64,000 bases of DNA from Amycolatopsis endophytica (GTDB lineage Bacteria; Actinomycetota; Actinomycetes; Mycobacteriales; Pseudonocardiaceae): the NCBI RefSeq assembly GCF_013410405.1, contig NZ_JACCFK010000001.1:3348001-3412000 (forward strand). The letters are read 5' to 3'. This document shows positions 37,284-45,054 of the stretch, one piece after another (the first letter of the stretch is position 1; each line of letters begins with the position of its first letter). The translations under genes and the position numbers were made by a program. The notes beneath the pieces are model-generated. The model was given only the letters and a program-made list of their open reading frames with translations, ran no database searches and was not told where the DNA came from.

Positions 37284-38078
37284 ATGGAACCGGTCGAGCG
37301 GGGCGCGCACCACGTCCAGTCGCTGGAACGCGGCCTGGCCGTGATCCGCGCGTTCGGCGCCGGGTCGCCGGAGCTGACGCTGTCCGATGTGGCCCGCTCG
37401 ACCGGCCTGACCCGGGCCGCCGCGCGGCGGTTCCTGCTGACGCTCGCCGACCTCGGGTACGTGCGCACCGACGGCAAGTACTTCTCGCTCACGGCGCGCG
37501 TGCTGGAGCTGGGGTATGCGTTCCTGTCCAGCATGACGCTGCCCGAGGTGGCGCAGCCGCACCTGGAGCGGCTCTCAGCCGAGGTGCGTGAGTCGAGTTC
37601 GGTGTCGGTGCTGGAGGGCGCGGACATCGTCTACGTCGCGCGGGTGGCGGTGTCGCGGATCATGACGGTGAGCATCAACGTCGGCACCCGGTTCCCGGCC
37701 TACGCGACGTCGATGGGGCACGTGCTGCTCGCCGGGCTGGACGACGCGGGCTTCGCGGAGTACCTGGAGCACGCGGACCTGCAGCGGCTCACCTCGCACA
37801 CCCTCACCTCCCCCGCCGAGCTGCGCCGCGAACTCGGTTCGGTACGGCAGCAGGGGTGGGCGCTGGTCGACCAGGAGCTGGAGGAGGGCCTGCGGTCGGT
37901 CGCGGCGCCGATCCGGGACCGGCACGGCAGGGTGGTCGCCGCGGTGAACGTGTCCACGCACGCCAGCCGGACGCCGCGGGAGACGGTGGTGGTGGAGATG
38001 GTGCCGCCGCTGCTGGCCGCGGCCAAGCGCATCGAGGACGATCTGGCCGTCGCTCCCGTGCAGGCCCGCCGTGGCTGA
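37284..38078 (+). CDS. pcaR: IclR family regulator of the pca operon
   Basis: This 264-residue regulator has an N-terminal winged helix-turn-helix at about residues 10-75 (SLERGLAVIRAFG, LTLSDVARSTGLTRAAARRFLLTLADLGYV) and an IclR effector domain (about 85-255; GHVLLAGLDDAGFAEYL, RQQGWALVDQELEEGLRSVAAPI). The PcaR/PobR-like group usually activates pca genes in response to protocatechuate or 3-oxoadipate. It is the ninth gene of the operon. The next gene overlaps its end by 8 bp. Confidence 0.92.
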   Translation: MEPVERGAHHVQSLERGLAVIRAFGAGSPELTLSDVARSTGLTRAAARRFLLTLADLGYVRTDGKYFSLTARVLELGYAFLSSMTLPEVAQPHLERLSAEVRESSSVSVLEGADIVYVARVAVSRIMTVSINVGTRFPAYATSMGHVLLAGLDDAGFAEYLEHADLQRLTSHTLTSPAELRRELGSVRQQGWALVDQELEEGLRSVAAPIRDRHGRVVAAVNVSTHASRTPRETVVVEMVPPLLAAAKRIEDDLAVAPVQARRG

Positions 38079-38634
38079 CTGCGCCGGGTTGCTGCTCGCG
38101 GCGGGCGCCGGCCGCCGGATGGGGCGGCCGAAGGCGCTGGTCGAGCTGGACGGGGAACCGTTGGTGCGCCGGGCTTTGCGGGTGCTGGCCGACGGTGGTT
38201 GCGACCCGGTTCGGGTCGTGGTGGGTGCCCGGGCTTCGGAGGTGCGTGCTCTGTTGCCGTCGCCCGAGCTGGCGGTCGATTCACCGGACTGGTCCAGCGG
38301 TATGGGTGCGTCGCTGCGGGCCGGTCTGCGGGCGTTGCCGGAGGCTTCGGCGGTGCTGGTGCACCTGGTCGACCTGCCAGGGGTGGACGCCCGGATCGTC
38401 GCGCGGTTGTTGTCATCGGCCTCGACGGAGGTCGTCGCCCGCGCCGCCTACGACGGTGTGCCGGGGCACCCGGTGCTGCTGGGACGGCGCTGGTGGAGCG
38501 AGGTCGCGGACGGCGCCTCGGGCGATCGTGGCGCCCGCGACTGGCTCCGCGGCCGGGACGATTTACGGTTGATCGAGTGCGCTGACCTGGGCGGCGGCGA
38601 TGACGTGGACACGCCGGCCGACTTGAGGCCTTAG
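38071..38634 (+). CDS. MobA-like nucleotidyltransferase for molybdenum cofactor
   Basis: This 187-residue NTP-transferase has the nucleotide-binding LLLAAGAGRRMGRPKALVELDG at the start, VVVGARASEVRALL, LVHLVDLPGVDARIV (metal aspartate) and GHPVLLGRRWW. It resembles the MocA/CoxI-linked cytidylyltransferases that mature the cofactor of molybdenum hydroxylases, rather than the MobA of nitrate reductases. The GTG start lies within the end of pcaR, so it is translated with the pca operon. Functionally it fits the Mo-hydroxylase genes at 46556-53649. Confidence 0.85.
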   Translation: MADCAGLLLAAGAGRRMGRPKALVELDGEPLVRRALRVLADGGCDPVRVVVGARASEVRALLPSPELAVDSPDWSSGMGASLRAGLRALPEASAVLVHLVDLPGVDARIVARLLSSASTEVVARAAYDGVPGHPVLLGRRWWSEVADGASGDRGARDWLRGRDDLRLIECADLGGGDDVDTPADLRP

Positions 38635-38643
38635 GGTGGAGGG

Positions 38644-39513
38644 GTGAAGGTCAACTCACCCGAAGAGCTGGCGACGGAGCTGGACCGGGTCGGCTACCTT
38701 GCCGACGAGGGTGCCGCCACCGCCGCGTTCCTCGCGTTGCGGATGCAGCGCCCGTTGTTCTGCGAAGGCGAACCCGGCACGGGGAAGACCTCGCTGGCCG
38801 TCTCGTTGTCGGAGGCGTTCGGCCTGCCGTTGGTGCGGTTGCAGTGCCACGAGGGGATCGACGCGGCGCAGGCACTGTACGAATGGGACTTCCCGCGCCA
38901 GCTGCTGCACCTGCGCGCACTGGAAGCGGGCAGCGAGACGCTGGACGTGGACGCCGCCGAGCAGTCCCTGTTCACGGAGCGTTTCCTGCTGGCCCGCCCG
39001 TTGCTGCGCGCGCTCAAGGAAGCGCCGTGCGTGCTGCTGGTCGACGAGATCGACCGGGCCGACGACGAGTTCGAAGCCTTCCTGTTGCAGCTGCTCGACG
39101 AGAACGCCGTGACGATCCCCGAGTTCGGCGAGATCCGTGCCTCGCAACCACCGTTGGTGCTGCTGACCTCCAACCGCACCCGCGAGGTCCACGACGCGTT
39201 GAAGCGCCGGTGTCTTTACCATTGGCTGGAACACCCCGACCTGTCCCGCGAGGTCGCCATCCTGCGCCGCCGCCTGCCCGGAATCGGCGAACGTCTCGCC
39301 ACCCAGGTGGCGGTTGCCGTTCGCCGGCTGCGTGAGCTGGAGCTACTGAAGCCCCCCGGCATCGCGGAGTCGCTGGACTGGGCGCAGGCGCTGGTGGCGC
39401 TCAACCGCAGCGAGCTGGACGCCGAAAACGCGGCCCGCACGCTGGGCGCGGTGCTCAAGTACTCGGAAGACCTCGATCGCGTACGAGCAAAACTGGACTC
39501 GATCCTGTCCTGA
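38644..39513 (+). CDS. MoxR/CoxD-type AAA ATPase
   Basis: This 289-residue AAA+ ATPase has Walker A at GEPGTGKTSLA (about residue 41), Walker B at VLLVDEIDRAD (about residue 128), sensor 1 in LLTSNRTREVHDAL and the MoxR-type lid. CoxD proteins of this type insert the sulfido group or copper into CO dehydrogenase-like enzymes together with a VWA protein. The matching VWA gene is 7 kb away (46556). The GTG start is 9 bp after the MobA-like gene. Confidence 0.88.
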   Translation: MKVNSPEELATELDRVGYLADEGAATAAFLALRMQRPLFCEGEPGTGKTSLAVSLSEAFGLPLVRLQCHEGIDAAQALYEWDFPRQLLHLRALEAGSETLDVDAAEQSLFTERFLLARPLLRALKEAPCVLLVDEIDRADDEFEAFLLQLLDENAVTIPEFGEIRASQPPLVLLTSNRTREVHDALKRRCLYHWLEHPDLSREVAILRRRLPGIGERLATQVAVAVRRLRELELLKPPGIAESLDWAQALVALNRSELDAENAARTLGAVLKYSEDLDRVRAKLDSILS

Positions 39514-39906
39514 GCGCCGCACAGTAGGCGAGCACCAGCGACCCCCATGCCAAGGTGAGCCGGACTGCGAAACCCCTGGTCATCCCGGAGCCAGCCCGTC
39601 CGGCGAGGACTCTTTTGATCTTTGAACCCGCGCCTGGGGCAGACGAGGAAGCGCCTCCGGCGCTGGCTGGTCCCGCCGCCGCGCAGTAGTCGGTCGGCTT
39701 GGGTTCGACCTCCCCCGCCCCTCCTCGCGGATGGTTTCGGTCGCTGAGCAGCGGCGTCAAGGCGGGAAAGAGTACCTTGACCCCGCTGATCAGCGACCAA
39801 AGCAGGCTGGGGATCGGGGCGGGGGAGGTCCGGGCCGGTCGGGTGCCGGCTCCCGTTGCGGGGTGGGGTAGGTCCGGTCGGTCGGGTCTGGCTTGTGCTG
39901 CCGGGT
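39514..39906. other. Intergenic region between the AAA ATPase and leuA, holding a long hairpin
   Basis: No credible gene is present in this 393-bp gap between convergent genes. The left half (39514-39700) shows nothing I can identify beyond short GC-rich inversions such as GCGCCTCCGGCGC around 39646. The right half is the two-part inverted repeat listed separately. Confidence 0.6.
39707..39830. repeat. Nested long inverted repeat
   Basis: The outer arms, GACCTCCCCCGCCCC (39707-39721) and its exact reverse complement (39816-39830), enclose inner arms of 24 bp (39739-39762 and 39775-39798; 22 of 24 match). The inner loop is 12 bases. The whole could fold into a 124-base hairpin. It may act as a bidirectional terminator between convergent genes, but the nested, balanced form suggests a dispersed genomic element. 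Confidence 0.8.
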
Positions 39907-41460
39907 TCAGGCAGTCAGTTTTGTCGGGTCTACGCGGCTCAGGGCGTCTTTCGTGGCTGCCTGTTCCGTCGGGCCGCGTCCGCCGATCCAGCCTCGGCCG
40001 TCGGCCCCGGAGTACTCGACGAACGTCAGTACTTCACCGGTCGCCGTCGTGCGGCAGAAGTGTTCCAGCACCTCGCCGCGCACGGCCGGGCAGTTCAGAT
40101 ACACCTGCTGAAGCAGTGTCCACAGCTCGTCCCCGGTGATTTCCCCGCCGGTGTCGTCCGTGTGGTGCTGGACGTGCCGGGCGAAATCGATCTGCAGGCG
40201 CCGGGGCAACTCGATTCCGTGTTCGGTGGACAGCAGGTAGGCGATGCCGCCCTTGCCGGACTGCGAGTTGACCCTGATGACCGCCTCATAATCACGGCCC
40301 AGGTCCGCCGGGTCGATCGGCAGGTAGGGGAGCTGCCACTCCAGCTCGTGTTCGGGGACGCCGAGCGCGGCTGCTCGGGAACGGTGTTCGGTGAAGCCCT
40401 TGTGGATCGCGTCCTGGTGAGTGCCGGAGAAAGCCGTGTGTACCAGGGCGCCGACGTAGGGATGACGCTCGTGCACCGGCAGGCGCGTGCAGTGTTCGAC
40501 GGTGCGGCGGATCCGGTCGATGTCCGAGAAATCGATCATCGGGTCGATGCCCTGGGCGTGCAGGTTCAGGGCGAGCGTCGCGATGTCGACGTTGCCGGTG
40601 CGTTCGCCGTTGCCGAAGATGCAGCCCTCGACCCGTTGCGCGCCCGCCAGCACAGCCAGTTCCGCGCAGGCGATACCGGTGCCGCGATCGTTGTGCGGGT
40701 GCACCGAGAGGATCACCGAATCGCGCCGGTCCAGATTTTTGTGCATGTACTCGATCTGGTCCGCGTAGACGTTGGGGGTCGCCACCTCGACCGTCGCGGG
40801 CAGGTTGAGGATCACCGGGCGGTCCGGGCTCGCCTCCCACAACGTCGTCATCGTCGCGCACAGGTCCAGGATGAAGTCCGGCTCGGTCAGGTTGAACACC
40901 TCCGGCGAGAACTCGAACCGCACGTTCGGCAGATCACCGGCCAGCTCCAGGATGTCCGAACCGCCCGCGACCACCAGCTCCTTCACCTGGTCACGCGTGC
41001 GGCCCAGGACGACATCCCGCCACAGCGGGGCCGTCGGGGTGTACATGTGGATCACCACGTCGTTCGTGATGCCCCGGACGGACTCGACGGTGCGCTCGAT
41101 GAGGTCGCGCCGGGCCGGGGTGAACACCACGATCGTCACGTCTTCGGGAGCCAGGTCGGTCTCCGCGATGAGCCGCACGAAGTCGTAGTCGGTCCGCGAG
41201 GCCGACGGGTAGCCGACCTCGATCTCCTGGTAGCCGATCTCCACCATCAGCTCGAAGAACCGCCGCTTGCGCGCGGGATCCATCGGCTCGGCCAGCGCCT
41301 GGTTGCCGTCCCGCAGATCGACCGGAACCCACAGCGGCGCGTGCGTCAGCCGCTTCGACGGCCAGTCGCGTTCGGACAGTGGGACCGCCACCCGCGAATG
41401 GACGTCGCGGTAGCGGTGGGAGGGCATCGGCGAGGGGTGTTGGGTGTTCCAGCGGAACAT
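39907..41460 (-). CDS. leuA: 2-isopropylmalate synthase, short form
   Basis: This 517-residue enzyme condenses 2-oxoisovalerate with acetyl-CoA, the first step of leucine synthesis. The catalytic TIM barrel is complete: [16 protein letters not shown] near residue 42 (metal aspartate), [37 protein letters not shown], and the linker with [10 protein letters not shown]. The C-terminal allosteric domain, which binds leucine and makes many actinobacterial LeuA proteins 570-640 residues long, is mostly missing; only about 85 residues follow the linker. Feedback inhibition may therefore be weak, leaving control to the leader peptide upstream. Confidence 0.92.
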   Translation of the reverse strand: MFRWNTQHPSPMPSHRYRDVHSRVAVPLSERDWPSKRLTHAPLWVPVDLRDGNQALAEPMDPARKRRFFELMVEIGYQEIEVGYPSASRTDYDFVRLIAETDLAPEDVTIVVFTPARRDLIERTVESVRGITNDVVIHMYTPTAPLWRDVVLGRTRDQVKELVVAGGSDILELAGDLPNVRFEFSPEVFNLTEPDFILDLCATMTTLWEASPDRPVILNLPATVEVATPNVYADQIEYMHKNLDRRDSVILSVHPHNDRGTGIACAELAVLAGAQRVEGCIFGNGERTGNVDIATLALNLHAQGIDPMIDFSDIDRIRRTVEHCTRLPVHERHPYVGALVHTAFSGTHQDAIHKGFTEHRSRAAALGVPEHELEWQLPYLPIDPADLGRDYEAVIRVNSQSGKGGIAYLLSTEHGIELPRRLQIDFARHVQHHTDDTGGEITGDELWTLLQQVYLNCPAVRGEVLEHFCRTTATGEVLTFVEYSGADGRGWIGGRGPTEQAATKDALSRVDPTKLTA

Positions 41461-41476
41461 GTCGCGTTTTCCTTCG

Positions 41477-41492
41477 GGTCGCGAGGGCGACC
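41477..41492 (-). promoter_or_regulatory. leuA: Short hairpin just before the leuA ribosome site
   Basis: GGTCGC-GAGG-GCGACC forms a 6-bp stem with a 4-base loop, immediately upstream of the GAAGGA ribosome site of leuA. It may take part in the attenuation switch. Confidence 0.45.
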
Positions 41493-41506
41493 GGCGCACA
41501 ACGGCT

Positions 41507-41544
41507 CCACGGCGGGGAGCCGGTCCGGTCAGGCCCCGCCGTGG
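41507..41544 (-). terminator. leuA: Attenuator-type stem in the leuA leader
   Basis: CCACGGCGGGG and its exact reverse complement form an 11-bp stem with a 16-base loop. The arm transcribed first overlaps the last codons of the leader peptide, so ribosome position on the leucine codons should decide whether it forms. There is no U-run. Confidence 0.6.
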
Positions 41545-41576
41545 CAACGAAGGAGAAGGAGAGCGCGAGCGATCAC
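41529..41576 (-). CDS. leuA leader peptide (15 residues, four consecutive leucines)
   Basis: The small frame reads [15 protein letters not shown], starting at a GTG, with Leu codons CTC CTT CTC CTT in a row. It lies 69 bp before leuA and overlaps the attenuator stem. A TACAGT -10 box (41589-41584) ends 7 bp before the GTG, so transcription should begin at the start codon and the peptide would be translated from a leaderless message. Ribosome stalling on the leucine run when leucyl-tRNA is scarce would prevent the downstream stem and raise leuA expression. Leucine-rich leaders are known before leuA in actinomycetes. Confidence 0.8.
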   Translation of the reverse strand: MIARALLLLRCHGGA

Positions 41577-41622
41577 GAGCTAGACTGTATCACGACTCCG
41601 CAGACAAGTAGAGGAGCATCGT

Positions 41623-42357
41623 GTGACGCAGGTACAGCGGCACCGCCTGGCCGAGCAGGCGGCGGACCTGCTGCTGGACCGGATCCGGTCCGGTGAGTGG
41701 GCGCTGGGCGCGAAACTGCCCGGTGAGACGACACTGGCGTCGCAGCTGGGCGTCGGCCGGTCGACCCTGCGGGAGGCGATCCGCGAGCTGGCCGCGAAGG
41801 GTGTGCTGGAGACGCGTCAGGGTGCCGGGGTGTTCGTGCGCGCGCTCGACGTGGCGCAGGAGTGGGACGCGGTTCTCCGGCGCGCCGGGATCGTCGCGGT
41901 GATCGAGACGCGCATCGCGATCGAGTCCGAGGCGGCGGCGCTCGCTGCCGAGCGCCGTACCCCCGCCGACCTGCGGGCGATCCGCCGTGCACTGGCGGGA
42001 CGTACCGGGGCACGCGTCGAGGAACTTCTCGACGCCGACACGGCCTTCCACCGCAGCGTGGTCGTCGCCGGGCACAACGAGATCCTGGTCGAGCTGTTCG
42101 ACAGCGTGTCGGCGCGTGTCCGTCAGGCGATGGTCGAGATGCTGCGCCTCCGGCCGGGCGGAGCCGACCAGGAGGCGCACGCCGACCTCACCGAAGCGAT
42201 CGCCGCCCGCGACCCCGAGCGGGCGAGGATCAGCAGCCGCACCCACCTGACGGCGCTGAAAACCAGGCTCAGCGCGCCCGGCGACCGAGCAGGTAAGCCT
42301 GCGGTGTCGACTCGTACTCGAACACCGGCTCGCGGATCATCCGCGAGGTCGCGCTGA
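41623..42357 (+). CDS. GntR family (FadR subfamily) transcriptional regulator
   Basis: This 244-residue regulator has the GntR winged helix at about residues 8-75 (LPGETTLASQLGVGRSTLREAIRELAAKGVLETRQGAGVFV) and an FCD effector domain (about 85-215; the metal-site residues include the Asp and His of DADTAFHRSVVVAGHN). It diverges from leuA and shares its promoter region, so it could act on leuA, although the ligand is unknown. The last 30 residues (KPAVSTRTRTPARGSSARSR) run antisense through the end of the methyltransferase gene, an 89-bp overlap. This suggests the original stop was lost. A GAGGAG ribosome site precedes the GTG. Confidence 0.87.
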   Translation: MTQVQRHRLAEQAADLLLDRIRSGEWALGAKLPGETTLASQLGVGRSTLREAIRELAAKGVLETRQGAGVFVRALDVAQEWDAVLRRAGIVAVIETRIAIESEAAALAAERRTPADLRAIRRALAGRTGARVEELLDADTAFHRSVVVAGHNEILVELFDSVSARVRQAMVEMLRLRPGGADQEAHADLTEAIAARDPERARISSRTHLTALKTRLSAPGDRAGKPAVSTRTRTPARGSSARSR

Positions 42358-42907
42358 ACCCGGCGTCCGCCATCATCTGCGCGATCCGGTCCGGCGGCAG
42401 GCGGTAGGCGTCGTAGGAAACCGTGTGCCCGTAAGCCTGTTCCAGTCGTTTGCGCTCGTCGCCGACCTGGAACGCGACCATCAGGTGCCCGCCCGGCACG
42501 AGAACCCGCGCGAACTCGGCGAACACCGCGGGCAGCAGCTCCGGCGGCGTGTGGATGATCGAGTACCAGGCGAGGATCCCGCCGAGGCTTTCGTCCTCCA
42601 GTGCCAGGTCCGCCATCGCGCCGACCTCGAACCGCAGGTGCGGGTAGCGCCGCCGCGCCTCCGCCAGCATCCCGGGCGAGAGATCGATGCCGAAGACGGG
42701 CACCCCCAGCGAATCCAGGTACGTGGTCACCCGGCCCGTTCCGCAGCCGATGTCGGCCACCTGCCCGCCGTCCGCGCGCACGTAGTCGGCGAAGAGCCGC
42801 AGCATCGCCAGGTCCTCGGGAGTTTGCTCCAGCAGCCCTTCGAGGAGCCGGGCGTAGTCGACCGCCACGGTGTCGTAGGCGGATCTCGTCACATCCAGAT
42901 AGGTCAC
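42269..42907 (-). CDS. Class I SAM-dependent methyltransferase
   Basis: This 212-residue methyltransferase has motif I at QVADIGCGTGRVTTYL (about residue 52), motif II acidic residue in VFGIDLSPGMLAEARRRYP, and motif III after EVGAMADLALEDESLGGILAWYSIIH. The target is unknown; small-molecule methylation is likely from its size and its place behind an ene-reductase. Its GTG overlaps the stop of that gene (GTGA), so the two are coupled. Its C-terminus overlaps the convergent gntR gene. Confidence 0.85.
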   Translation of the reverse strand: MTYLDVTRSAYDTVAVDYARLLEGLLEQTPEDLAMLRLFADYVRADGGQVADIGCGTGRVTTYLDSLGVPVFGIDLSPGMLAEARRRYPHLRFEVGAMADLALEDESLGGILAWYSIIHTPPELLPAVFAEFARVLVPGGHLMVAFQVGDERKRLEQAYGHTVSYDAYRLPPDRIAQMMADAGFSATSRMIREPVFEYESTPQAYLLGRRAR

Positions 42908-43983
42908 CCGGCGACAGTAGCGAGCGCGGGGTAGTCGGTGTAGCCGGACTCGCCGCCGGTGTACATGAAATTCCCGTCCCGCAAGGGATTCAGCGGCGCA
43001 CCGAGCCGGAAACGATCCACCAGGTCCGGGTTGGAGATGAACGCGCGCCCGAGCGCGATGAGGTCCGCGCCCGCGTCCAGCAGCCGTTCGCCCTCGCGAC
43101 GCCCGCCGTCCTCGGGCAGCGTGCCGGGCAGCTTCGGATTGGCCATCAGCACACCGGGCCACGCCGCGCGGATCTCGTGGAACAGCACATCTTCGGGCTC
43201 GGCGAAGACGATGTGCAGGTACGCCAGCCCGTCTCCGGCCAGCTCGCCGACCAGGGCGCGGTAGATGGGCGCGGTGTCGCCCTCCGCGATGCCGTTGACG
43301 GTGTTGCGCGGCGAAATCCGCAATCCGACGCGCTCGGGCCCGATCGCTTCGGCGAGAGCGCGCACCACTTCGACGGCGAACCGGATGCGGTTGCTGACCG
43401 GGCCGCCGTAGCCGTCGGTGCGGTGGTTGGTGTTCTCGGAGAGGAACTGGTGCAGGAGGTGACCGTTGGCGGCGTGCGCCTCGACACCCGCGAAGCCCGC
43501 TTCGGCCGCGTTGCGCGCCGCGTTCGCGAAGTCGGCGACGGTCGAGGCGATCTCGACGGGCGACAGCTCCCGCGGCGTCACGGACGGCTGGTGTCCCTGC
43601 CTGGTGAAGATGGTGCCGGGCAGGGGGATCGGCGACGGCGCGACCGGCGTCAGCCCGCTGGTGGCGGGGTGCCCGTTGCGGCCACCGTGTTGCAGCTGCA
43701 GGAACATCGGCGCGGCGACCGCGCCGGTCACCCGCCGCCAGCCGGCGATCTGGGCGGCGCTGTGGATCCCGGGGATGCCGGGATAGGTCTGGCCGACGGG
43801 ATTGGGTGTGGTGCCTTCGGCGATGATCAGGCCCGCCGTGGACCGCTGCGCGTAGTAGGTCTCCATGATCGGGGACGGGACACCGTCGGCGCCCGCGCGG
43901 GTGCGGGTCAGCGGAGCCATCACCAGGCGGCTGGACAGGGTCAGGTCCCCGAGGCGGGTCTGGTCGAACAGTGTGGTTGCCAT
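42904..43983 (-). CDS. Old yellow enzyme family ene-reductase (NemA-like)
   Basis: This 359-residue FMN-dependent alkene reductase reduces activated C=C bonds or nitro groups with NADPH. Features are the start LFDQTRLGDLTLSSRLVMAPLTRTRA, the quinone/active-site LQLQHGGRNGHP, GVEAHAANGHLLHQFLSENTNHRTDGYGG with the conserved substrate-binding residues, and LIALGRAFISNPDLV for the phosphate of FMN. It is divergent from a MerR regulator with a textbook operator in between, so it is probably induced by electrophiles or oxidants. Confidence 0.93.
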   Translation of the reverse strand: MATTLFDQTRLGDLTLSSRLVMAPLTRTRAGADGVPSPIMETYYAQRSTAGLIIAEGTTPNPVGQTYPGIPGIHSAAQIAGWRRVTGAVAAPMFLQLQHGGRNGHPATSGLTPVAPSPIPLPGTIFTRQGHQPSVTPRELSPVEIASTVADFANAARNAAEAGFAGVEAHAANGHLLHQFLSENTNHRTDGYGGPVSNRIRFAVEVVRALAEAIGPERVGLRISPRNTVNGIAEGDTAPIYRALVGELAGDGLAYLHIVFAEPEDVLFHEIRAAWPGVLMANPKLPGTLPEDGGRREGERLLDAGADLIALGRAFISNPDLVDRFRLGAPLNPLRDGNFMYTGGESGYTDYPALATVAG

Positions 43984-43995
43984 GCGGCGAAGGTA

Positions 43996-44019
43996 GAACC
44001 TAACATCAGTGTCAGGTTC
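43996..44019. promoter_or_regulatory. MerR-type operator/promoter between the ene-reductase and merR genes
   Basis: A 24-bp dyad, GAACCTAACA-TCAG-TGTCAGGTTC, has 9 of 10 arm positions matching. Read on the minus strand toward the ene-reductase, TTGAAC and CTACCT flank it with a 19-bp spacer, the long spacing that MerR proteins correct by twisting DNA. Confidence 0.75.
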
Positions 44020-44036
44020 AAGTCCGGAGGTGCGTG

Positions 44037-44396
44037 ATGCGGATCGGCGAGCTGGCGCGGCGCACCGGCGTGAGCGAACGGTCCCTGCGGTACTACGAAA
44101 AACAAGGGCTCCTGTCGGCGGACCGCACCGGGGGCGGCCAGCGGGAGTACCCCGAGGCGGCGGTCGACCGGGTCATCCGCATCCAGGAGCTGTTCGCCGC
44201 CGGCCTGCACAGCAGGAAGATCGCCCAGCTGCTGCCATGCATGCGTGACGCCGACGGTGGCCCGTCCGAGATCGCGGACGCGAAACTGGTCGGCGACCTG
44301 CGCGGCGAACGCGAGCGCATCGACCGGATGATCACCGATCTGATCCGTTCCCGCGAGGTGCTCGACGACGTGATCGACGCGGCTTCGCGGCACTGA
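44037..44396 (+). CDS. MerR family transcriptional regulator
   Basis: This 119-residue activator has an N-terminal winged helix (MRIGELARRTGVSERSLRYYEKQGLL, then REYPEAAVDRVIRIQEL) and a C-terminal dimerisation coiled coil (ERERIDRMITDLIRSREVLDDVI). There is one cysteine in LLPCMRDADG, at a position where redox- or metal-sensing MerR proteins often carry their sensor residue. The ATG at 44037 is preferred over an adjacent GTG because GGAGG is spaced correctly from it. It presumably acts on the divergent ene-reductase. Its end overlaps the convergent TetR gene by 65 bp. Confidence 0.9.
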   Translation: MRIGELARRTGVSERSLRYYEKQGLLSADRTGGGQREYPEAAVDRVIRIQELFAAGLHSRKIAQLLPCMRDADGGPSEIADAKLVGDLRGERERIDRMITDLIRSREVLDDVIDAASRH

Positions 44397-44991
44397 GCCC
44401 GTTCTCCAGCAGGTCGAAGGCGCGGTCGATCACCGCGGGCTGGTCGCGGTGCACGTCGTTCGGGTCGTCGCCGTCCAGCATCCGGCGGCAGGCGTGCTCG
44501 TAGATCGAGTCCAGCGTCGCGGCCACCAGGTTCGCCGTCAGCCGCGCCGCCACCGGGTCCCCGGTCTCCTCGGCGAGCAGTGTGGCGAGCAGGTCGGCGG
44601 TCTCGCGGGACTGCTCGTAGGTCCGGGTGATCAGGGCGGGACTGGCGTACAGGATGCTCAGGAACCCCACCGTGCCGGGCCGGGTGCCGGCCAGCGCGTG
44701 CCGCTGCGCCACCAGCTCGTGGTGGTACCGCCGCAACGCGGTCGTCACGTCCTCGCCTCCGGGCCGCTCCCGGATCACCCGCTCCAGCTCGCGCAGCCGG
44801 TCGTCGTGGCGGTCGAGGAACAGGTCCTCCTTGCGCGGGAAGTAGTTGAAGACGGTCATCTTCGACACCCCGGCAGCCTCCGCGACCTCGGCGACGGTCA
44901 CGTTGTCGAAGCCCCGCTGAGCGAACAGGCCGGTCGCGATGTCGGAGATGTGCCGTCGCGTGGCCCGTTTCTTCTCCTCGCGAAGTCCCAT
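44332..44991 (-). CDS. TetR family regulator of the divergent monooxygenase
   Basis: This 219-residue TetR protein has its helix-turn-helix at about residues 15-60 (FDNVTVAEVAEAAGVSKMTVFNYFPRKEDLF). Its start, MGLREEKKRATR, is close to that of the TetR at 28317. The C-terminal 30 residues are basic (KPRRSRRRAPRGNGSDR) and overlap the end of the merR gene on the other strand. A long dyad lies in the 63-bp gap to the divergent flavin monooxygenase. Confidence 0.87.
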   Translation of the reverse strand: MGLREEKKRATRRHISDIATGLFAQRGFDNVTVAEVAEAAGVSKMTVFNYFPRKEDLFLDRHDDRLRELERVIRERPGGEDVTTALRRYHHELVAQRHALAGTRPGTVGFLSILYASPALITRTYEQSRETADLLATLLAEETGDPVAARLTANLVAATLDSIYEHACRRMLDGDDPNDVHRDQPAVIDRAFDLLENGLSAAKPRRSRRRAPRGNGSDR

Positions 44992-45004
44992 GCGTCAGAT
45001 TCTA

Positions 45005-45030
45005 TACCGGACCAAAAGTTTGACTCGGTA
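45005..45030. promoter_or_regulatory. Dyad operator between tetR and the flavin monooxygenase
   Basis: The 26-bp dyad TACCG-N3-CAAA-N2-TTTG-N3-CGGTA has all nine outer and inner arm positions matching. It sits midway between the divergent starts, so a single TetR dimer could control both genes. Confidence 0.65.
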
Positions 45031-45054
45031 CAAGTTTGTGGCACCATGGGCGGC

